Shown here piece after piece: positions 6,779 to 11,308 of a stretch of 11,308 bases of DNA (within the stretch, counting starts at the first letter, position 1; each line of letters opens with the position of its first letter). Position numbers and translations under genes: made by a program. The stretch lies in assembly GCA_020348765.1 (NCBI GenBank), contig CP070753.1, positions 2,247,791 through 2,259,098 of the forward strand. Direction: 5' to 3'. A model generated the notes under the pieces. That model made no database searches. It worked only from the letters and a program-made list of their open reading frames with translations, and was not told where the DNA came from. Origin of the DNA: Burkholderiales bacterium (GTDB lineage Bacteria > Pseudomonadota > Gammaproteobacteria > Burkholderiales > Burkholderiaceae_E).

Positions 6779-8022
6779 GCCCTTTCCAACAGGTCGACGA
6801 TCGCGTCCACCGACGTGGTGCGACGCGGATTGAAGAACAGTCCGCGATCACCGAACGTGTCCTCGGCGATCGCGGGCAGCAGCGAACGGTCCAGCCCGGC
6901 GTCGCGCAGGCGCGTCGGCACGCCCGCCGCCCGCTGAAGCGCGCGCACCGCTTCGATACCGGCTTCGGCGGCCTGCTCGGTGCCCAGGCCGCGCGTATCG
7001 ACGCCCATGGCTGCGGCCATGGCGGCCAGCCGCTCGGCTGCCACCGGCAGGTTGTACGCCAGCGCATGCGGCAGCATGATCGAGTTCGCCACCCCGTGTG
7101 ACAGGCCGCCGCGGGCACCGAGGCAGTGGCACACGGCATGGTGGATGCCGACGCGCGAATTCGAGATCACCATGCCGGACAGGTGCGCGGCGGTCAGCAC
7201 CCCGGCGCGCGCATCGACGTCTCGGGGATCGGCGACCATCGCCGGCAGCGCGCGCGCGAACAGGCGGATGCCGTGCAGCGCCAGCGCTTCGGAGATCGGG
7301 TTTCGAAGCCGCGAGTACAGCCCCTCGGCGCAGTGCGCGAAACCGTTCATCGCGCTGGTGGCCATCACGGCCACCGGCACTTCGACATTGGCCTGCGGGT
7401 CGAGCACGATCAGGCTTGAGGCCAGCTTGACGTCCCAGAACAGCAGCTTGCGACCACGGGCGTCGCGCAGGCCCTGCCCGGGCGTGACCTCCGCCGCCGA
7501 GGCCGTCGTCGGCCCGGCGATCACCGGTATCTTGGGATTGGGCAACTCGGTCGGAAAGAACTGGTCCGGGGGCACGAAGCGCGAGGCACAGGCCTCGATC
7601 GGCCCCGGCTCGGCCAGCAGGATCGCGATCCCCTTGGCCGTGTCCGAGGCGCTTCCACCGCCGATGGCCACGATGCCGTCGATGCGCTCGCGCGCGGCGA
7701 CCGCGGCCGCCTCGGTGACCAGCTCGGTCGACGAGTGCTCGACGACCCGATCGCACAGCGCGACCCCGAGCTCGCCGAGGGCTGCGTGGCCGCGTTCGAA
7801 CAGCTTGCTGCGGCGCGTCTTGCCGCCGCAGACGACCATCACTCGCGTACACCCCAGGGCGGCCACTTCGCGCCCGAGATCGTCGATCGCGCCCGGACGC
7901 AGCAGCACGCGCGCGGCAGGGCTCCGGTAGTCGAACCAGCCGCCCGGCTGCAGCGGCGGGGCCCCGAGTGCCGCCGGGGCCTCGGCGCCGGTGGCTTCGC
8001 CCGTAGACGGTCGGATTGGCAT
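6772..8022 (-). CDS. Iron-containing alcohol dehydrogenase family, maleylacetate-reductase-like
   Basis: This 416-residue NAD(P)H-dependent oxidoreductase carries GGGSASDTAK (121-130, nucleotide binding), GPTTASAAEVTPG (170-182), MNGFAHCAEGLYS (225-237), HHAVCHCLG (294-302) and LSHGVANSIMLPHALAYN (307-324). By comparison with FucO-type enzymes the metal positions are residues 226, 230, 295 and 309. His230, His295 and His309 are kept but the aspartate is Asn226. Maleylacetate reductases also carry Asn here (AMNALAH-like), which favours a reductase of an unsaturated oxo-acid from ring cleavage over an iron alcohol dehydrogenase. The first ~28 residues are a Pro/Ala/Gly-rich extension. The start ATG shares one base with the upstream stop (TGATG), and the stop is overlapped by the CMD-family gene. 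A link to ring-cleavage catabolism is inference from this family and its neighbours. Confidence 0.88.
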   Translation of the reverse strand: MPIRPSTGEATGAEAPAALGAPPLQPGGWFDYRSPAARVLLRPGAIDDLGREVAALGCTRVMVVCGGKTRRSKLFERGHAALGELGVALCDRVVEHSSTELVTEAAAVAARERIDGIVAIGGGSASDTAKGIAILLAEPGPIEACASRFVPPDQFFPTELPNPKIPVIAGPTTASAAEVTPGQGLRDARGRKLLFWDVKLASSLIVLDPQANVEVPVAVMATSAMNGFAHCAEGLYSRLRNPISEALALHGIRLFARALPAMVADPRDVDARAGVLTAAHLSGMVISNSRVGIHHAVCHCLGARGGLSHGVANSIMLPHALAYNLPVAAERLAAMAAAMGVDTRGLGTEQAAEAGIEAVRALQRAAGVPTRLRDAGLDRSLLPAIAEDTFGDRGLFFNPRRTTSVDAIVDLLERAW

Positions 8023-9023
8023 CAGTCGGACTCCGGTTCGAGTGCCGAGCTGGACTCGACCAGCTTCAGGCAGGCGAGCAGCGTCCCGATGCGCGGCACT
8101 TCGACCGCGGCCAGCGCGGCCAGCTCGACCACAGCACCCAGGATCGCATCCAGCTCCATCGGCCGGCCCGCTTCGCGATCCTGCAGCATCGAGGGCTTGG
8201 CCCGCCCGAGCTCCCGGGCCCGCTCCAGGCGGCCCTGCAGCTCGGCAGCCCCTTCCGGCGGGTACCCGAGCGCGGCGGCGACTGCCGCCGTCTCGCGCAT
8301 CAGCGCGAGCGCCAGCGCGCGGGTCTGCGGCAGTGCGACCAGATCGCCGAGCGTGCGGTGCGTCAGCGCACAGACCGGATTGGCGAAGATGTTGCCCAGC
8401 AGCTTGTTCCACATCCACCGGCGTACGTCGCCCGGAGCCGGCGCCAGGCCGGCCGCGCGCAACGCCGGAAGCAGTTCGTCGATGCGCGCCGCGGCCGAGG
8501 GGTCGAGGGCACCGAGCGCGAGTCGGTCCCGCTCGGAAACGACATGCCTGACCAGCCCCGGCGCCGCCACGTGGGCCGACTTGTAGGCGAAAGCCGGTAC
8601 CAGCCGGTCCAATGGCAGCGTGGTCGCCAGCCCGCCTTGCGGGTCGACCGCCTGCACGATGCGGCCGTCGAGTGCGCCGCCGTGGCGCTGGAAGTACCAC
8701 CAGCCGACGCCGTTCTGCACCGTCAACAGCAGCGAAGCCGGCTCGGCGGCGGCCGCGATCGCGTCGGCCATCGCCGGCAGCTGGTGGGACTTGAGCGTGA
8801 CGATCACGACCTGCGCCGGCCCGGCCTCGTTCACGTCGCCCAGCGCTTCGATGCGCGCGGTGTGGTGATGCGTACCGTCCATGGCCTCGAGGCGCAGCCC
8901 CCCGGCGCGCATCGCGGCCAGGTGCGCGCCTCGCGCCACCACCTGCACCGTGTGCCCCGCAGCATCCAGCCGGCACGCCAGGAAGCCGCCGATCGCGCCC
9001 GCGCCGATGACCAGGAACCTCAT
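8022..9023 (-). CDS. 2-dehydropantoate 2-reductase (ApbA/PanE) family oxidoreductase
   Basis: This 333-residue NADP-dependent enzyme has an N-terminal Rossmann motif (VIGAGAIGG, residues 5-13) and VQNGVG with Asn104. The C-terminal catalytic helix motif is WNKLLGNIFANP (Lys207, Asn211, Asn215), and SMLQD...ELD holds Glu290, the counterparts of Lys176, Asn180, Asn184 and Glu256 of E. coli PanE. All key residues are therefore present. It opens the minus-strand train and its stop overlaps the next start by one base. Its place in a catabolic operon rather than with pan genes suggests it reduces another 2-oxo acid; this is inference. ATG at 9023 is chosen because homology begins there; upstream in-frame sequence is Arg/Ser-rich and not protein-like. 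Shine-Dalgarno is weak (GGTGG about seven bases upstream). Confidence 0.9.
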   Translation of the reverse strand: MRFLVIGAGAIGGFLACRLDAAGHTVQVVARGAHLAAMRAGGLRLEAMDGTHHHTARIEALGDVNEAGPAQVVIVTLKSHQLPAMADAIAAAAEPASLLLTVQNGVGWWYFQRHGGALDGRIVQAVDPQGGLATTLPLDRLVPAFAYKSAHVAAPGLVRHVVSERDRLALGALDPSAAARIDELLPALRAAGLAPAPGDVRRWMWNKLLGNIFANPVCALTHRTLGDLVALPQTRALALALMRETAAVAAALGYPPEGAAELQGRLERARELGRAKPSMLQDREAGRPMELDAILGAVVELAALAAVEVPRIGTLLACLKLVESSSALEPESD

Positions 9024-9200
9024 TGCCGTACCACCGCTCGTCGACCCTGCCGAAGCCCGGATCCAACCGCATGCGCTGGCGCTGCTCGCCCTGCCAATCC
9101 GCGCCTCCAGGGAATCGTCGCGGCGAACGCGTTGGACGATGCGCGGCGAGAGCGACAGGATGATGTCTCTCGTTGAGAAACACCGAGACCGTTGCGACCG

Positions 9201-9230
9201 ATTTGATCGCCGGTCGCCGCGCCTTGTCAA
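9201..9230 (-). promoter_or_regulatory. Candidate sigma70-type promoter for the minus-strand train
   Basis: On the minus strand a perfect TTGACA (9225-9230) is followed after 18 bases by TCAAAT (9201-9206), which matches TATAAT at four of six positions. Transcription would start near 9194 and leave a leader of about 170 bases before the reductase ATG at 9023. The long leader makes other start sites possible. Confidence 0.4.
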
Positions 9231-9344
9231 TGCCCGGTTGCGCCCGAGCGCATTGTGCCGCCGACTGCTGTACGCTGCCGCATCGCTCGCGACACCCTGG
9301 CGGCCGTCGCCGGCAAGCCTGCCGCCGGCGCGCTCGGGGACGGC

Positions 9345-9373
9345 GTCCACCGGGGACACCGTCCACGGTTGAC
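9345..9373. promoter_or_regulatory. 29-bp inverted repeat, likely operator
   Basis: The arms GTCCACCGGGGAC (9345-9357) and GTCCACGGTTGAC (9361-9373) are inverted repeats matching at 11 of 13 positions, with a 3-base centre (ACC). The right arm runs through most of the -35 box at 9369-9374. A dimeric regulator bound here would be expected to affect the plus-strand promoter. No T-run follows, so it is not a typical terminator. Confidence 0.5.
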
Positions 9374-9397
9374 CCGCGTCGATCCGCATCCAACAAT
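9369..9397 (+). promoter_or_regulatory. Candidate sigma70-type promoter for the M29/NicX-like gene
   Basis: TTGACC (9369-9374, five of six to TTGACA) is separated by 17 bases from AACAAT (9392-9397, four of six to TATAAT). The spacing is ideal, the -10 lies in the only A/T-rich patch nearby, and the leader to the ATG at 9446 would be about 42 bases. The palindrome at 9345-9373 overlaps its -35 box. Confidence 0.5.
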
Positions 9398-9433
9398 AAG
9401 GGCCCCGAGAATGGCCGCCAACGGGCCCGAGCC

Positions 9434-9443
9434 GAGGAGGAGA
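9434..9443 (+). promoter_or_regulatory. Strong Shine-Dalgarno that fixes the start at 9446
   Basis: GAGGAGGAGA ends two bases before the ATG at 9446, with the AGGAGG core about six to eight bases upstream. It is the best ribosome site in the window and rules against the upstream in-frame ATG at 9173. Confidence 0.75.
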
Positions 9444-9445
9444 CC

Positions 9446-11050
9446 ATGCTTGACACCGCCAAGGGCACCCGTGTCGCCGGGGCCCGACCGCACTTCGATG
9501 GGCCGCCGCTGCTGGCGAAACGCCCGCCGCGCTGCCCGCCGATGATCGAGATCACGCACTCGGACCAGCTGCTGCCCTATCTCGACGCGGTGGCCAAGCG
9601 CCCGTACAACCAGGGCCTGCATGCCTGCTGGGACCTGAAGCCCGGCGAGCGCGTGCTGCTCAGGGTCGACAACTGGCATGACCCGATGGTGGTCGATGCG
9701 TGCAAGAAGATCCTCGAGAAGTACCAGTGCAAGTACGAGATCATGCACGTGGACAAGGGTCCCGTGACCCAGTGGCGCGGCGAGGACGAGGTCGAGTACT
9801 ACCTGTACCGGACCAGGGAGCTGGCCGAGTGGATGGACCAGTGGGACGCGTACTCGAAGGAGGGCAAGTACGACAAGCTGCTGTGGGGCTACGGCGGGCC
9901 GGTGCTGGTCGACACGGACATGAAGATCCAGCGCATGCCGTTCATCACGCCGGAAATCCTTGCGTCCCCGGCCCACACGATGCCTTTCGAGCTGCTGCAG
10001 GCGATCGACCTGTGGACCTGGAAGCGGGTGCGCACCGCGAACCGGGTGCGCATCACCGACCCGGAGGGCACCGACGTCGAGTACACCAACCACGCCGGCT
10101 ACTACGACGCCAAGCGCGAGTTCTACAACCCCGAGCTGGTGGCCACGACCTGGGCCGGCAACGAGGGCTTCGGCCGTACCTACCTGCCCGGCCACGTGCT
10201 GGGCAAGCCGTGGATGTACCTGCCCGGCAAGGAAGACGGCAACGGCGTGATCGCCGGCACCACCAACCACATCGCGCCGATGGACTGGACCCAGCTGGTC
10301 ATCGACGGCAGCCGCATCGTCGAGATCAACGAGGGCGGCGCCTTCGGAGAGAAGCTGCGCAAGCTCAAGAGCGAGACCGACCACCTGCAATACCCGGGCT
10401 TCCCGGGCAAGGGGCTGTTCTACTGGTGGGAAGCCTCGATCGGCACCAACCCGCACATCCACCGGCCGCGCAAGGACTTCCCGTCGGGCTGGATCAACTG
10501 CCTGTACGAGCGGGTGCGCTCGGGCGTGATCCACATCGGCTTCGGCACCATCATCTCGAGCATGACCGAGCGGATCGCGGCGCGCGAGGGGCTGCCGGTC
10601 GGGCACTGGCACATCCACCTGTACTTCCCGACCGTGACGCTCGAGCGCGGCGGCGACAACGAGACCCTGATCGAGGACGGGCACCTGCTGGCGCTCGACG
10701 ACCCGGAGATCCGCAAGATGGCCGCCAAACACGGCGATGCCGACCTGTGGCTGTCCGAGTCCTGGATTCCGGCCATGCCGGGGCTGAACGTGGCCGGCGA
10801 CTACTGGGAACACTACGCGAAGGATCCGCTGGCATGGGTCAAGGCCGAGCTGAACGTGTGCCGCAACTGGCACCACCTGTTCATGCCGATGGTGGGCGCC
10901 GATCCGAAGTTCTGCCATGACAACGGCTACTTCTGGCAGACCGGGGGCGGCGTCACCGACCTGGGGGACGCGGTCAGCGCCAGCTGCAGCACGCACGGAC
11001 ATGGCGGCGGCGGCGGACACGAGCAGGGCGGTGGCGGGCACTGCGGCTGA
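9446..11050 (+). CDS. M29 aminopeptidase / NicX (2,5-dihydroxypyridine dioxygenase)-superfamily metalloenzyme with His/Cys tail
   Basis: This is a 534-residue protein with no signal peptide. Family features (recognised by pattern, not by search): ANRVRITDPEGTDVEY (199-213), like the beta-strand segment of M29/NicX proteins; WEASIGTNPHIHRP (328-341), with Glu329 at the position of the M29 catalytic/metal glutamate in E-x-GIGTNP; VIHIGFG (361-367), with His363; and GHWHIHLYFP (387-395), matching the late HxD metal motif but reading His389-Ile-His391. M29 enzymes are dimetal aminopeptidases, whereas NicX uses the same fold with iron to open a dihydroxypyridine ring. Which activity applies here is unknown. 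It is longer than either family norm (about 350-410). Residues 514-534 form a Gly-rich tail with four His and two Cys. It is followed after 47 bases by a Tat-exported protein, consistent with uptake plus degradation of one substrate. Confidence 0.7.
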   Translation: MLDTAKGTRVAGARPHFDGPPLLAKRPPRCPPMIEITHSDQLLPYLDAVAKRPYNQGLHACWDLKPGERVLLRVDNWHDPMVVDACKKILEKYQCKYEIMHVDKGPVTQWRGEDEVEYYLYRTRELAEWMDQWDAYSKEGKYDKLLWGYGGPVLVDTDMKIQRMPFITPEILASPAHTMPFELLQAIDLWTWKRVRTANRVRITDPEGTDVEYTNHAGYYDAKREFYNPELVATTWAGNEGFGRTYLPGHVLGKPWMYLPGKEDGNGVIAGTTNHIAPMDWTQLVIDGSRIVEINEGGAFGEKLRKLKSETDHLQYPGFPGKGLFYWWEASIGTNPHIHRPRKDFPSGWINCLYERVRSGVIHIGFGTIISSMTERIAAREGLPVGHWHIHLYFPTVTLERGGDNETLIEDGHLLALDDPEIRKMAAKHGDADLWLSESWIPAMPGLNVAGDYWEHYAKDPLAWVKAELNVCRNWHHLFMPMVGADPKFCHDNGYFWQTGGGVTDLGDAVSASCSTHGHGGGGGHEQGGGGHCG

Positions 11051-11097
11051 GCCGCGCCCGGCGCCGGACAACGACCAGCACTGCGAAGGAGATGACC

Positions 11098-11308
11098 ATG
11101 GATTACACCCGACGACAGACTCTCACCGCCATCTCGGCGGGAGCCGCAACGCTGGCGCTCGGTCGCCACGCCTGGGCCCAGGACATGGGCACGCTGGCGA
11201 CCGAGGCCGCGAAGGGCGAGGTCAGCAGGACCGCCGAGGCCAGCGCCACGTTGGGGCCGCCGAGCAGCGCGAAGTCCTCGGAGAAGATCACCGCCACCCC
11301 GGCGAAGC
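11098..11308 (+). CDS. Tat signal peptide of an exported protein, probably a substrate-binding protein; broken or cut by edge
   Basis: AAGGAG (11086-11091) precedes an ATG whose product begins MDYTRRQTLT, a twin-arginine motif. A hydrophobic stretch AISAGAATLALG and a cleavage-like AWA-QD at about residue 27 follow. Such leaders directly after a catabolic gene commonly belong to periplasmic substrate-binding proteins of ABC or TRAP-type uptake systems; that identity is inference. After about residue 30 the frame stays open to the window edge, but the sequence (ATEAAKGEVSRTAEASATLG) lacks protein-like features and is antisense to a better candidate on the minus strand. Only roughly 11098-11190 is well supported as this gene. 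Confidence 0.5.
   Translation, partial: MDYTRRQTLTAISAGAATLALGRHAWAQDMGTLATEAAKGEVSRTAEASATLGPPSSAKSSEKITATPAK
11103..11308 (-). pseudogene. Fragment resembling an EamA/DMT-superfamily transporter, entering from the right edge
   Basis: On the minus strand the frame from the edge reads FAGVAVIFSEDFALLGGPNV, then ALASAVLLTSPFAASVASV. This fits the segment of EamA transporters between two membrane helices (GVxLIF-x-D-x-x-LGG followed by a hydrophobic Ala/Leu helix). Homology seems to stop near 11190; the rest (PMSWAQAW... to the TAA at 11103) is the antisense of the Tat signal peptide. The gene therefore appears broken, with its normal continuation replaced. The identification rests on about 40 residues and is tentative. 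Confidence 0.4.

Larger units (their letters stand above)
9024..9445. other. Divergent intergenic control region
   Basis: No credible gene lies in these 422 bases; the open frames that cross them encode Arg/Ser/Pro-rich sequence without family features. The region separates two divergently transcribed units and holds a candidate promoter for each strand plus a 29-bp inverted repeat (annotated separately). Local G+C dips at 9160-9210 and 9385-9400, where the -10 candidates or their surroundings lie. No regulator gene is present in the window to pair with it. Confidence 0.7.

Noticed and set aside
9168..9178. Small inverted repeat TCTC-GTT-GAGA near the minus-strand leader
   Set aside because: Four-base arms are too short to support a regulatory site.
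9308..9330. GC hairpin (CGCCGGC / GCCGGCG, 9-base loop) as a terminator
   Set aside because: No T-run on either side, and 7-bp GC arms are common by chance at this base composition.
9173..9445. Upstream in-frame ATG (9173) extending the M29/NicX-like protein by 91 residues
   Set aside because: The extension is Arg/Ser/Ala-rich, crosses the candidate promoter and palindrome, and the strong Shine-Dalgarno sits at 9434-9443.

Overview
The window is about 70% G+C with almost exclusively G/C third codon positions. It looks like a chromosomal accessory region of a high-GC proteobacterium. Family resemblance and the gene mix (hotdog/CoA enzymes, an AbrB-type permease, a Tat-exported protein next to a degradative enzyme) suggest a betaproteobacterium of the Burkholderiales type. 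The taxon is inference; there is no rRNA or marker gene.

Layout. Positions 1 to about 9023 hold one long minus-strand gene train, read from right to left: a ketopantoate-reductase-family NADP enzyme (8022-9023), an iron-type alcohol dehydrogenase resembling maleylacetate reductase (6772-8022), a carboxymuconolactone-decarboxylase-family protein with a repeat tail (6152-6778), an NDP-forming acyl-CoA synthetase (4044-6155), a double-hotdog MaoC/FAS1-like dehydratase (2822-3961), an AbrB-family membrane protein (1646-2815), a PaaI-type hotdog thioesterase with a doubtful C-terminus (1066-1494) and a PHP-domain phosphoesterase cut by the left edge (1-1052). The first four genes overlap by 1 to 7 bases. 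A 422-base divergent control region (9024-9445) follows, with candidate promoters on both strands and a 29-bp inverted repeat abutting a -35 box. On the plus strand come a 534-residue protein related to M29 aminopeptidases and NicX-type ring-cleaving dioxygenases, with a His/Cys/Gly tail (9446-11050), and the start of a Tat-exported protein (11098 onward). The last ~110 bases read better as an EamA-type transporter on the opposite strand, so two broken genes seem to be joined near 11181-11200.

How it may work together (inference): the set resembles a peripheral catabolic island. A cytoplasmic metal enzyme of the M29/NicX superfamily could open or hydrolyse a substrate delivered with help from the Tat-exported protein. 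Reductases, a CMD-family protein, acid-CoA activation, hydration and thioester hydrolysis would then process the product. The substrate cannot be told from sequence.

Most notable: an in-frame TGA that seems to cut about 20 conserved residues off the acyl-CoA synthetase; a 10-unit, 15-bp tandem repeat encoding a basic Gly/Ala/Lys tail; a probable HxD-to-HxH change in the metal site of the M29/NicX-like protein plus its metal-binding-like tail; the operator-like palindrome; and the apparent chimeric junction at the right edge.
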